From assembly GCF_000383595.1 (NCBI RefSeq), contig NZ_KB911581.1, forward strand, positions 8,763,519-8,827,518: a stretch of 64,000 nt of DNA. Reading direction: 5' to 3'. This document shows, one piece after another, positions 13,005 to 21,069 of this stretch. This DNA is from Streptomyces bottropensis ATCC 25435 (GTDB taxonomy: Bacteria > Actinomycetota > Actinomycetes > Streptomycetales > Streptomycetaceae). The stretch's first letter is position 1; each line of letters opens with the position of its first letter. Position numbers and translations under genes: made by a program. A model generated the notes under the pieces. That model had not been told where the DNA came from. It searched no databases and saw only the letters and a list, made by a program, of their open reading frames with translations.

Positions 13005-14267
13005 TCAGATGTGCGCGGTGAGCGCGGTCGGCACGGCGTGCGCGGCGTGCGCGGTCCGTGTCGCGGTCGTGCCGAGCGCCGCGTCCAGGAGGCGGCGTAC
13101 GTCCTCCGCCCGCAGCCCGCCGAGCATCGGCAGGCCGGCGCCCCAGGCCCGTACGGTCCGCTCGGCCAGGGCCTCGATCCGCCCCGGGCCCTCGGCGGTG
13201 AGCCGGCGGCCCACCCGCCAGTCGTCCATCAGGGCGGCGATCCCGTCGGCCGGGTCCTCGGGCAGGGCCCGCCCCCGGTCCGCCGGCGCGGCCTCGCGCA
13301 GCCCGGCCCACATCCGTCGCAGCCGTGGCGCGGAGCCCAGCCTGGGCTCCCCGTCGAGCACGGCCCGCCACAGGTGCGGCAGCAGCGCGGCGACGGCGGT
13401 CATCTTCCGTACGCCGAGGGCCGACGACATCTCGTTGGCGATGAGCCAGCCCTTGACCGCGTACGGGTCGCGGCCCTGGTGCAGCCACTCGCCGTGTGTG
13501 AGCCCGCTGAGCTTGGCGATGTCCAGGCGGAGCGCGTCGCCGGGCTCCTCCTCCCGTACCGCCTCGTAGCCGAGCTGGACGAGCCGCCGGGCGACCGTCT
13601 CCGTCAGCCGGTCCTCGGTGCGACGGTCGTCCCGATGATCACCGGCGTACGGGCTGACCGCCCGGAACAGCGCCTCCAGGACGCCCTCCACGACCAGTTC
13701 CCGGGGCAGTGTCGCGGTGGCCGACGGATCGAGCAGTGCCGCCTCCGGCCGCAGTACGCCGCCGAGGATCAGCCGCTTGCCCTGCGGGTACGCGAGGCAG
13801 GCGACCGCGCTCATCTCGCTGCCGGTGCCGAGGGTCGTCGGTACGGCGAGCAGCGGGACGGTACGGGTGACCTCGCCCGGCAGGCCCATCAGGCCGCCGC
13901 GCTGGGGCACGGTGAGGCGGGTGTACGCGACCGGGTTGGCCCGCAGCAGGGCCGCGATCTTCGCCAGGTCGAGCACCGATCCGCCGCCGATGGCGACCAC
14001 CAGGCCGACATCGGCCCCTTCGTCCGCCAGGCTCTCGGCGAGCGCGGCGGCCGCGCCGAGATCACCGGGGCCGGCGGCCAGTGGTGTCCGGGCCGTCCGC
14101 CAGCGGGCCCGGCCGAGGCGGTCCTGGACCAGGGCCGTGATCCCCGCCGTCGCGACAGCGGTGTCCACGAGGAGGGCGGCCGTGCGGCCTCCTCCGTCGG
14201 GAAGCCATGCCGTGAGGGCGTCGGGACCGATCAGCGCCCGGGTCGGTCCGCCCCGGCCGTGGCTCAT
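13005..14267 (-). CDS. Fe-ADH-fold dehydrogenase, daptide type
   Basis: A 420-residue protein of the iron-containing alcohol dehydrogenase superfamily. The nucleotide-binding GGGSVLDLAKIAALL (residues 94-108) and PTTLGTGSEMSAVA (143-156) are intact. The metal site is not: where typical members have GMDALAHA, this protein reads GVLEALFRA, placing Glu and Arg at ligand positions, and the later His pair is not evident in KGWLIANEMSSALG. It may therefore work without the usual iron. In daptide clusters a related dehydrogenase takes part in converting the C-terminal Thr. Its ATG overlaps the aminotransferase stop (ATGA). Confidence 0.85.
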   Translation of the reverse strand: MSHGRGGPTRALIGPDALTAWLPDGGGRTAALLVDTAVATAGITALVQDRLGRARWRTARTPLAAGPGDLGAAAALAESLADEGADVGLVVAIGGGSVLDLAKIAALLRANPVAYTRLTVPQRGGLMGLPGEVTRTVPLLAVPTTLGTGSEMSAVACLAYPQGKRLILGGVLRPEAALLDPSATATLPRELVVEGVLEALFRAVSPYAGDHRDDRRTEDRLTETVARRLVQLGYEAVREEEPGDALRLDIAKLSGLTHGEWLHQGRDPYAVKGWLIANEMSSALGVRKMTAVAALLPHLWRAVLDGEPRLGSAPRLRRMWAGLREAAPADRGRALPEDPADGIAALMDDWRVGRRLTAEGPGRIEALAERTVRAWGAGLPMLGGLRAEDVRRLLDAALGTTATRTAHAAHAVPTALTAHI

Positions 14268-15577
14268 GCCGGTACCTCCGTCGGTACCGCGGCCGGTATC
14301 GGCCCGCGGGTGAACAGGGCCAGTCCGGCGCGGATGCGGTCCATCAGTTCGGTCAGTTCCGCGTCGGTGTAGGTCAGCGCGGGGAAGAGCTGGATGCCGT
14401 GGACGCCGGGGTGCACGATGGCGCCCGCCGTACGGATCGCGGCGACCAGCTCCGGGACGCGGGCCTGCGGCAGCGGTTCCCCGTCCGGGGTGGTCAGCCG
14501 CAGTGACCGGAAACAGCCCACACCGGTGGTGCCCGTGACCCAGGGGTGCTCGTCGACCAGCCGGGTCAGCTCCGCGTCCAGCCGGAGCGCCAGGGCCCGG
14601 CCGAGGGCGACCGCGTCCAGGCGGCGCATCTCGGCGATGGTGGCCAGGATGACGGCGCAGGTGACGGGGGTGCCGGCCTGGGTCTCGCCGTGGGTCAGCA
14701 TGGCGCCCGCCGTGTCGAAGGCGTCCGCGACCGTGTGCGAGGCGATGACGGCGGCGGCGGCGCCGGTGCCGTTGGTGAGCCCCTTGGAGGTCACCAGGAG
14801 GTCGGGCCGGGCGGACCAGCGCTGGGAGGCGAAGAAGTCGCCGGTACGGCCGAAGCCGGTGGCCACCTCGTCGGCGACCAGCAGGAAGCCGTACTCGTCG
14901 CGCAGCCGCAGCAGTTCGTCGACGTACTCCTCGGTGAGCGGCACCGCCCCCGAGCCGAGCACCGGCTCGACGACGACGGCCGCGACCATCTGTCCCTGAC
15001 GTTCCATCAAGGTGCGGATGCCGGTCGGGTCGTTGGGGTCGACGTGGCGGATGAGGCGCTGGTCGACGCCGTACACCTGCTGCCCGAGGTCCTCGCCGGT
15101 CAGCGCGAAACTGCCGTACGTCAGACCGTGGTAGCTGCCGCGCAGCCCGACCACGAGTTTGCGGCGGTCCTCGCCGCGCAGGGCGTGGTAGTGGCGGGCG
15201 AGCTTCATGACGAGGTCGTTGGCGGCGCCCCCGGAGGTGGAGAAGAGGACCCGGCCGTAGGTGTCGGCGCCGCACAGCTCGACGAGGGCGGCGGCCGCGG
15301 CACGGGCGTAGCTGTTCTCGTAGCGGAAGACGCTCAGGTACGAGGCGTCGCGGAGCGCGTCGGCGGCGGCCCGGGCGATGGCCTCGTTGCCGTAGCCGAT
15401 GTTGGTGTTCCACAACCCGCTGGAGGCGTCGAGGAGTTCGCTGCCGTCGGCGTACCGGACCCGTACTCCGTGCGCGGAGACCGCGCAGAGCGCGTCCGAG
15501 CCGTGCAGGGCGGGGGCCAGGAGGGACGGCCACAGCGCGTTCTTCGTGTTCTTCGTCCTCGTGTGTACGGGACTCAT
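14264..15577 (-). CDS. Class III PLP-dependent aminotransferase, daptide type
   Basis: A 437-residue fold-type I aminotransferase. LFSTSGGAANDLVMKLAR near residue 112 binds the PLP phosphate, VADEVATGFGRTG carries the pyridine-N Asp (about 236), and TSKGLTNG contains the Schiff-base Lys (about 265). It belongs to the omega-aminotransferase class. In a daptide pathway it would aminate the ketone left after oxidative decarboxylation of the C-terminal Thr, giving a terminal diamine. It is coupled by 4-bp overlaps to the methyltransferase upstream and the dehydrogenase downstream, which fits consecutive reactions on one substrate. Confidence 0.92.
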   Translation of the reverse strand: MSPVHTRTKNTKNALWPSLLAPALHGSDALCAVSAHGVRVRYADGSELLDASSGLWNTNIGYGNEAIARAAADALRDASYLSVFRYENSYARAAAAALVELCGADTYGRVLFSTSGGAANDLVMKLARHYHALRGEDRRKLVVGLRGSYHGLTYGSFALTGEDLGQQVYGVDQRLIRHVDPNDPTGIRTLMERQGQMVAAVVVEPVLGSGAVPLTEEYVDELLRLRDEYGFLLVADEVATGFGRTGDFFASQRWSARPDLLVTSKGLTNGTGAAAAVIASHTVADAFDTAGAMLTHGETQAGTPVTCAVILATIAEMRRLDAVALGRALALRLDAELTRLVDEHPWVTGTTGVGCFRSLRLTTPDGEPLPQARVPELVAAIRTAGAIVHPGVHGIQLFPALTYTDAELTELMDRIRAGLALFTRGPIPAAVPTEVPA

Positions 15578-16452
15578 GGCGTGACCTCCGTTTCGAGCAG
15601 TACGTCGTGGTGGCGGGAGCCGACGGCCGGCAGGGGGTGCCGGGCACGGACGGTGAGTCCGGCGGCGGCCAGTTCGGCTTCGAGGAGGGTGGCCGGCAGG
15701 ACGCCGACGCTGGTCGTGGTGACCTGGACGGGGCTGTCGTCGTCCGGGATCCGCGCAGGGAAGACGGTGACCGTGCGGGCGCTGTCGCCGACCGCCCAGT
15801 GTTCGAACATCCGGTAGGCGCGGCCGGCTTCGGCCTCCACCACCAGTTCGGCTTCGGCGGGCTGACCGGAGTCGGTGTCCATGCCGACGGTCGACAGGAG
15901 GAACCGGCCGCCGGGCGCCAGGTGTCGGCGTACGGCCCGGTAGAGACCGGTCCGGCCGCGCTCGTCGAGGAGCGAGACGGAGGTGGTGCCGAGGACGATC
16001 ACCGGGAAGGCGCGGCCGAGCGCGAAGGCGCTCATGTCGGCCTCGACGACCGTGCAGCGCTCGCGCAGGGCGGCGGGCGCGGCGGCCAGCCGGTCCTCCA
16101 GCAGCCGCAGCATGTACGGGGAGAGGTCGAGGGCGGTGACCCGGCGGCCCAGCGCGAGCAGCGGCATGGTCAGCCGCCCGGAGCCGGCCGCCAGGTCGAG
16201 GACGTCACCGGGCAAGGTCCGCACGAGGCCGGTCAGTTCCCGCACCTCGTGGGTGCTGCGGCCGGCCACGTCGTGGTAGACCTGCGCGCCCGCTTCGGCG
16301 TAGAGGTCGCCGGTGACGGCACGGGAGCCGAGCCGGGCGAGCAGCTCCCCGGCCCGTCCCGGGATGGTCGTGGGAGTGGTCGGTGACGTCGGAGCGGTCG
16401 TGGTCGTCAGGGGGGTGGTCGTCAGGGGGGTGGTCGTCAGCGTGGTGGTCAT
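15574..16452 (-). CDS. SAM-dependent methyltransferase, daptide type
   Basis: A 292-residue class I methyltransferase. Motif I is VLDLAAGSGRLTMPLLALG (about 84-102), followed by VTALDLSPYML and VEADMSAFAL. The expected role is N,N-dimethylation of the new terminal amine of the peptide, the last step in daptide C-terminal formation. The N-terminus (MTTTLTTTPLTTTPL) is a low-complexity stretch encoded by 15-base repeats; a later start is possible but no internal Met or good site is evident. It overlaps the aminotransferase by 4 bp and lies 7 bp after the recognition-protein gene. Confidence 0.9.
   Translation of the reverse strand: MTTTLTTTPLTTTPLTTTTAPTSPTTPTTIPGRAGELLARLGSRAVTGDLYAEAGAQVYHDVAGRSTHEVRELTGLVRTLPGDVLDLAAGSGRLTMPLLALGRRVTALDLSPYMLRLLEDRLAAAPAALRERCTVVEADMSAFALGRAFPVIVLGTTSVSLLDERGRTGLYRAVRRHLAPGGRFLLSTVGMDTDSGQPAEAELVVEAEAGRAYRMFEHWAVGDSARTVTVFPARIPDDDSPVQVTTTSVGVLPATLLEAELAAAGLTVRARHPLPAVGSRHHDVLLETEVTP
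16399..16449. repeat. 15-base tandem repeat encoding the methyltransferase N-terminus
   Basis: Three near-identical copies of GTGGTCGTCAGGGGG read on the plus strand encode Thr-Thr-Pro-Leu-Thr repeats in the leftward methyltransferase. Loss or gain of a unit keeps the frame, so the length can vary among strains without destroying the enzyme. Confidence 0.7.
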
Positions 16453-16459
16453 CGTGGTG

Positions 16460-17656
16460 TCACACTCCGGCCCGGGTGAGGAACCGCTCGATGCGTACGG
16501 TGTGGTCGGGATCGGCGTACCGCGCCGCCGCCTCGGCCGAACCGCAGGCCAGCAGCGCCTCGACCGGCGTGGCCGCCGACCGTTCCACGCTGAAGGTGCG
16601 GCTGGGGGCAGGGGCGTGCACGTACACGTCCTGGTCGGTCCACAGCAGGAGCGGCGCGTCCGCGTCCCGCAGATCGGCGTCGGCGTCGGTGGCCAGCGCC
16701 TCGGTGATCCGTCCGCCGAAGCCGGAGACCCGGATGGTGCCGTCCACTCCGCGGGCCCGCAGGGAGCGGATCGCGCCGAGGGCGGCCAGGTAGCGCCCGA
16801 GCCAGGGCCGGGCGGTCAGCGCGGTACGCCGCAGGTCGTGGTCCACGACCGCCCCCAGGCACACCACGCACGTCTTCTCGGCGCCGCTGTTGAGCCGCCG
16901 CCACCGCGCGTCGAGCAGGTCGGGTCCGTCGCCCGCCGTTCCGAGGCGGGTACCGCCCGGTGCGGTGGAGACGGCTCCGTCCGCGCCGACGTACAGCCGG
17001 TGCCGGGGTCCGGCGGCCGGTGTGCGGCCGGCGCCGAGGCCCGGGAGGTCGGCGAGCTGGATGGCGGGGTGGGTGAGGAAGTCGGGGAAGGTGCCGTCGA
17101 GCAGGGCCCGGTCGGCGTCGGCGAGGAAGACGTCGAAGTCCGTGTCGTCGGCGATCCGGACGAGGGTCGGCCCGGCGACGGACATGTACTCGCTGATGCC
17201 GTAACCCTGGATCTGGAGGTAGAAGCCCGCGCCCGGGGAGAACTCCCCGCCGGCCCCGGCCAGCGACCCCTCGTACCCGACGACGCGGTGGCCGTCGGCC
17301 CCGCTCTCCCCACCGGGTCCTTCGGGCGCACCGGACCCACCGGACCCACCGGACCCGACGGACCCACCGGACCCGACGGGCACGAGGACCAGCGTGTCCG
17401 CTCCGACGACACCGGAATGCAGGATCGCCGTCAGGTGCTCGCGGTTTTCCAGTACGACGGTTTCCACGCCGGCGTACGACAATTCACCGATTCGCGTTCC
17501 GGTTTCTTTTGCGGTGCCGGTTCCGAATTCTGTTCCGCTACCGGTTCCGGTTTCTGCTCCGGTTTCTGCTCCGGTTCCGGTTCCGGTTTCTGTTCCGGCG
17601 CCGGCACTGGATGTACCGGTCCCCCAGCGAATGAGCCGCTCTTTCAGATCAGCCAT
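16460..17656 (-). CDS. Probable RiPP recognition protein, daptide type
   Basis: A 398-residue protein with no catalytic motif that I can identify. After MADLKERLIRWGTG comes a Gly/Thr/Ala/Glu repeat tract (about residues 12-55), then a globular part with a second Gly/Ser-rich insert (GSGGSVGSGGSGGSG). The C-terminal half has CVVCLGAVVDHDL and a predicted alpha/beta end (DADAPLLLWTDQDVYVHAP). Daptide clusters encode a non-catalytic RiPP recognition protein of about this size in this position, which would bind the leader and deliver it to the enzymes; the assignment is by size and context. I chose the ATG at 17656 because GGGAGGACG lies just before it, inside a longer alternative. Confidence 0.6.
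   Translation of the reverse strand: MADLKERLIRWGTGTSSAGAGTETGTGTGAETGAETGTGSGTEFGTGTAKETGTRIGELSYAGVETVVLENREHLTAILHSGVVGADTLVLVPVGSGGSVGSGGSGGSGAPEGPGGESGADGHRVVGYEGSLAGAGGEFSPGAGFYLQIQGYGISEYMSVAGPTLVRIADDTDFDVFLADADRALLDGTFPDFLTHPAIQLADLPGLGAGRTPAAGPRHRLYVGADGAVSTAPGGTRLGTAGDGPDLLDARWRRLNSGAEKTCVVCLGAVVDHDLRRTALTARPWLGRYLAALGAIRSLRARGVDGTIRVSGFGGRITEALATDADADLRDADAPLLLWTDQDVYVHAPAPSRTFSVERSAATPVEALLACGSAEAAARYADPDHTVRIERFLTRAGV
17500..17610. repeat. Triplet-phase minisatellite in the recognition-protein gene
   Basis: A pyrimidine-rich 6- and 12-base repeat (GGTTCC and CCGGTTTCTGCT units on the plus strand) encodes the Thr/Gly/Glu/Ala tract of the leftward gene. It is visibly richer in T than its surroundings. 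A second short repeat of CCGGACCCA units lies at about 17335-17380 in the same gene. Confidence 0.65.
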
Positions 17657-17676
17657 TTTCTCGTCCTCCCCCACGG

Positions 17677-18660
17677 TCAGGCGGCCAGGGCGGCCAGAAT
17701 GCGCTTCGTTTCGTCCAGGGCCGCTTGTGGGCCGTACAGATTGCAGACGCCGGTCAGGTTCAGGACGACCTCGTCCACCCCCGCCGCGCCGAACGCGCGC
17801 AGTTTCGCGACGAGTTCGTCCGGGTCGCCGCTGAGGAACGCCCCGCCGTCGACGAGCGCCTTGGCGTTAGCCGCCGGGTCGTCGCCGGCGACATCCGTGC
17901 CGGACCGGCGCAGCATGTCGATGTAGTGGGCGCCCTGGAGATGCGCGGCGTTGCTCGCGAGCGCCAGTTCGGCGGGTTCGCGGTCGGGCCGGGCCAGGGC
18001 GAGCGGCACGATGGCGGTGAGTCTGGGGGGCGTGCGCCCCGCGCCTCCCTTGCCGTCCGACGCGTTCGCCGCGCCCTCACGCATCGCCGGGAGCACGGTG
18101 TCCCGCAGGTAGTGCGCCGGAGTCAGCCAGGTCACGGCCACATCGGCGACCTCACCCGCGAGCCGCGCCATACCGGGCCGCAGCACACCGAGCCCGATCT
18201 CCACACCCGGCACCGGGTAGCGGGGCATCTCGGCCCGGCAGCTGAAGTACTCGCCCCGGATGTCGACGCTCTCGCCCGCCAGCAGTCCGCGCACGATCGA
18301 GAGGTACTCGCGTGCCGCCGTGAGCGGACTGCGGTACGCCTCGCCGAGCAGCGACCGCTGCAACGGCCGGCCCCCGGGCCCGAATCCGGCGATCACCGGC
18401 TGTCCGGTGGCCATCGCCAGCGAGCGGGCCTGCAGAGCGGCTTCGTAGGGGTGGCGGAGCGGCATGAGCGTGACGCCGAGTCCGGTCGGCACGCGGAATC
18501 CCGCCCCCGCCGCCGCCACGAATCCCTGGTGCGGCTCGATCATCACGGACTGCCCCTGCCAGAGGCGGCTCGCGTTGCTCCAGTGCACCAGTCCGGCGTA
18601 CGGAAGGATCTGCTCCGGGCGGCGCGGAAGGAAGGGCAGGAGCACGGAATAAGAAGTCAT
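17677..18660 (-). CDS. LLM-class flavin/F420-dependent oxidoreductase
   Basis: A 327-residue luciferase-like monooxygenase-fold protein. It begins MTSYSVLLPFLPRRPEQILP after GGGGGAC. SLAMATGQPVIAGFGPGG and LTAAREYLSIVRGLLAGESV are typical of the LLM barrel, and GDPDELVAKLRAFGAAGVDE is the conserved C-terminal helix and strand. The cofactor may be FMN or F420; the sequence does not decide. It is the first gene of the leftward cluster, 20 bp ahead of the recognition-protein gene. It could take part in the oxidative step on the C-terminal Thr or reduce dehydroamino acids made by LanKC; both ideas are inference. Confidence 0.88.
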   Translation of the reverse strand: MTSYSVLLPFLPRRPEQILPYAGLVHWSNASRLWQGQSVMIEPHQGFVAAAGAGFRVPTGLGVTLMPLRHPYEAALQARSLAMATGQPVIAGFGPGGRPLQRSLLGEAYRSPLTAAREYLSIVRGLLAGESVDIRGEYFSCRAEMPRYPVPGVEIGLGVLRPGMARLAGEVADVAVTWLTPAHYLRDTVLPAMREGAANASDGKGGAGRTPPRLTAIVPLALARPDREPAELALASNAAHLQGAHYIDMLRRSGTDVAGDDPAANAKALVDGGAFLSGDPDELVAKLRAFGAAGVDEVVLNLTGVCNLYGPQAALDETKRILAALAA

Positions 18661-18878
18661 GGCCTGTCCCCCATTTCTCGACGTGACGCGTGGATACCGC
18701 TCGGCATTTCCTGCCCTGCGTTCTCTTCTTCGCTTTCCTCTGTCGGCGTTCGTTCGTTCCGACACAGAGAACAATGCCAAACGGGAGCAGCCCATCGGGC
18801 GGTTCCGGGGCGCTACTTGCTGCCAGTGACCGTGCAGCTTGTTGCAGGTACTCTCACAGGTGATCAGACGGAGGCACC
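18661..18878. promoter_or_regulatory. Divergent promoter region of the RiPP cluster
   Basis: This 218-bp gap separates the first biosynthetic gene from its divergent regulator and must hold both promoters. I note two similar motifs, CTTGCTGCC and CTTGTTGCA (about 18812-18846), as possible half-sites for the regulator. I cannot assign -35 and -10 boxes with confidence. Confidence 0.5.
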
Positions 18879-19898
18879 ATGGGGGAATTGTCCGTACTCG
18901 GACTCACCGATACGGAAGAGGGCATCTACCGGCACTTTCTACGGAACCCCGGCACGACCGCCGAGGACATCCAGTTGCTGCTGCACGTGCCGCTGGACGA
19001 CATCGGGAGCGCGCTGGAGCGCCTGACCGAACTCGGCCTGCTGCACGGAACGGAAGGGGCCGGCCCCGGAGCGGACGGCGGGCCCGAGGTGATCTCCGCC
19101 GCCGATCCCGAGACCGCCGTGGACCGGCTCACGGACCTGCGGCTGCGCGAACTCCACCAGCAGCTCCAGCAGGTCACCCAGTCCCGGCACCTGATAGCCG
19201 GCCTGCGCGCCGAGCAGAGCGTGAAGGAACAACCCGACTCCGGACCGATCGAGCGCCTGGAGGATCTCGGGCAGATCCGGGGCCGGATCGACGACCTGGC
19301 GTTCTTCGCCCGCGAGGAGATCCTCTCGGTCGAGCCGTACACCGAGCTGACCCCGGCGAACATCGCGCACGCCCGGCCGCTCGACACCCGCTGTCTGCGG
19401 CGGGGGGTACGGATCCGCAACGTCGTCCTGCGCGAGGCCCTGGACCACGCGCCGACCGTCGGCTATCTGCGCGACCTCACCTCCCTCGGCGCGCAGATCC
19501 GGGTCGCGGACACCATCGCGGAACGGCTCCTCGTCTACGACCGCCGCACAGCGCTCGTCCCCGTCGACCCGGCCGACACCCGGCGCGGCGCGCTGCTCGC
19601 CCGGGAGGCGGGTCTGGTCGCGAACATCCTGGCGCTGTTCGAGAAGATCTGGGACCAGGCCACCGATCTCACCGTGCTCATCGACGAGCGGGCGGGGGCG
19701 GAGGGCGGGGGGCTCTCGGAGATGGAGCAGCAGGTCCTGGAAGCGATGTGCCACGTGGGCAAGGACGAGTCGGGGGCGCGCTCGCTGGGGGTGTCGGTGC
19801 GGACGTACCGCCGTCATGTCGCCGACGTCCTGCGCATCCTGGGCGCGAGCAGCAGGGCGCACGCGGCGCTCCTCGCGCGGGAGCGCGGCTGGGTGTGA
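18879..19898 (+). CDS. Regulator with N-terminal TrmB-like and C-terminal LuxR-like helix-turn-helix
   Basis: A 339-residue regulator. Residues 5-55 (LGLTDTEEGIYRHFLRNPGT, then LDDIGSALERLTELGLL) form a TrmB/MarR-like winged helix. The middle (DDLAFFAREEILSVEPYTEL onward) resembles the phospholipase D-like sensor region of TrmB-type regulators. The last 65 residues (LSEMEQQVLEAMCHVGKDES, then VSVRTYRRHVADVL) form a LuxR-like HTH. This two-HTH layout recurs in Streptomyces next to peptide clusters. It is divergent from the RiPP operon and likely controls it, probably as an activator. The ATG at 18879 follows GGAGG. Confidence 0.85.
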   Translation: MGELSVLGLTDTEEGIYRHFLRNPGTTAEDIQLLLHVPLDDIGSALERLTELGLLHGTEGAGPGADGGPEVISAADPETAVDRLTDLRLRELHQQLQQVTQSRHLIAGLRAEQSVKEQPDSGPIERLEDLGQIRGRIDDLAFFAREEILSVEPYTELTPANIAHARPLDTRCLRRGVRIRNVVLREALDHAPTVGYLRDLTSLGAQIRVADTIAERLLVYDRRTALVPVDPADTRRGALLAREAGLVANILALFEKIWDQATDLTVLIDERAGAEGGGLSEMEQQVLEAMCHVGKDESGARSLGVSVRTYRRHVADVLRILGASSRAHAALLARERGWV

Positions 19899-19982
19899 GG
19901 CCCGGGGGGACCCGGGGGGACCCTGGGCGCGGTGGCGGCGGTGACCGGGGGGCGGCCACCGGTGGCGGTGACGCCACGACGA

Positions 19983-20018
19983 AGGGGTGCCCCGGCGACT
20001 GATCGCCGGGGCACCCCT
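19983..20018. terminator. Bidirectional hairpin between convergent genes
   Basis: A perfect 16-bp stem (AGGGGTGCCCCGGCGA with its complement) around a CTGA loop lies between the regulator and the opposing small secreted-protein gene. There is no long T run, as is usual in Streptomyces. The position between two converging genes supports a terminator role. Confidence 0.8.
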
Positions 20019-20105
20019 GTACTTCTTGCGCCGCTCGTGCTGCTCGTACTGCTGTGCTGCTCGCTGCTTGTGCTGCCGTATGCCGGATCGCTGCCGGCCG
20101 TACGG

Positions 20106-20474
20106 CTACCGCTTCGGCTTCGGAGTCTCGATCTGCCACCCGTTGACGGGCTTGGAGGCGCCGCCGCCCTGCTCGCCGCAGAGCGGCAGCCTGATGGGCA
20201 GCGGGGTCGCGCAGACCCGCTCGACGATCGGGTCGACGACGGGAGCGACGAAGGAACCCCCGACGATCACCGGAGCGGTCACCGCGGCTGTCGCCGGAGC
20301 GGTCACCGCCGGCTTGCCCGCCACCATCTGGGCCTGAGCCCGATCCTGCGCCTGAGCCGGTCCCTGTCCCCCCACCACCGCGAGCGCGAGCGCCGCACCC
20401 GCCACCACGGCCGCCTTCTTGCAGCCGGCGAAACCGGAGGCCCCCACGAACCCGGCGAATCCCTTGAACCCCAC
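20106..20474 (-). CDS. Small secreted protein
   Basis: A 122-residue product from a GTG start preceded by GGGGG. The N-terminus has the pattern of a Sec signal: GCKKAAVVAGAALALAVVGG with AQAQ at the cleavage region (about residue 44). The mature part is Ala/Val/Pro-rich and contains two Cys in VCATPLPIRLPLCG, which could form a disulfide loop. I do not recognise the family. An upstream ATG would add 40 residues without a signal-like character and is less likely. Confidence 0.6.
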   Translation of the reverse strand: MGFKGFAGFVGASGFAGCKKAAVVAGAALALAVVGGQGPAQAQDRAQAQMVAGKPAVTAPATAAVTAPVIVGGSFVAPVVDPIVERVCATPLPIRLPLCGEQGGGASKPVNGWQIETPKPKR

Positions 20475-20622
20475 GACGTACCCCCGTTTGTTGTCCCCCG
20501 CGCGTTCCGGGCCGGTCGTGCCCCCGCGGTGACCCCCACTCTGCCAACGGAAAACCGCAGGCGGGACGGCGATTCGTGTCAGCTTGCTGCACACGCTCGC
20601 TCAACTTCATGCCACCGCACGT

Positions 20623-21069
20623 TCAGTGGGCCGGGGGCCGGTCCCAGGGGTCGGGCGGGGACGGAGGCGGCTGGGCCGTGCCGAGGCGGCGGTAGGCGGC
20701 GCGGGCCTGGAGGAGGCGGGCGAGGGCGGTGCCGGCGAGGGCCGCGGTGAGGAGGCAGACCAGCCAGAAGGTGTCGCGCGGGTTGGTCCAGGTCAGGACA
20801 CCCGCGGGCGGGATGGCGAACCCGTTGAGGAACAGCCAGCACAGGGCGGCCGTGCCCGGGGCCGCGGTGAAGCGGGCGTATCCGCCGAGGAGCGCGGAGA
20901 GCACCGACAGGGCGAGCAGGGCCGGGCCGGGGCGGTCCGTGCCGACCAGCGCGTTGTGCACGGCCACCAAGGCCATCGCGCCCGCGAAGGCCGTGGCCCA
21001 CACCAACGGGGTCGCCACGGGCTGGGGGACGGGACGGGGACCGGTCCCCAGGGACACCCACTGGATCAC
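20623..21069 (-). CDS. Four-helix membrane protein of unknown function
   Basis: A 148-residue integral membrane protein with about four hydrophobic helices (for example WATAFAGAMALVAVHNALVG, LLALSVLSALLGGYARF and FWLVCLLTAALAGTALARLL) and a Pro-rich cytoplasmic tail. The arrangement, with ARFTAAPGTAALCWLFLNGF in the third helix, recalls DUF4118-like four-helix modules but I am not certain. I chose the GTG at 21069 because GGGAG lies 8 bases upstream; a longer form would include the repeated SARPQDSG. The gene is divergent from the antiporter regulatory subunit. Confidence 0.55.
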   Translation of the reverse strand: MIQWVSLGTGPRPVPQPVATPLVWATAFAGAMALVAVHNALVGTDRPGPALLALSVLSALLGGYARFTAAPGTAALCWLFLNGFAIPPAGVLTWTNPRDTFWLVCLLTAALAGTALARLLQARAAYRRLGTAQPPPSPPDPWDRPPAH

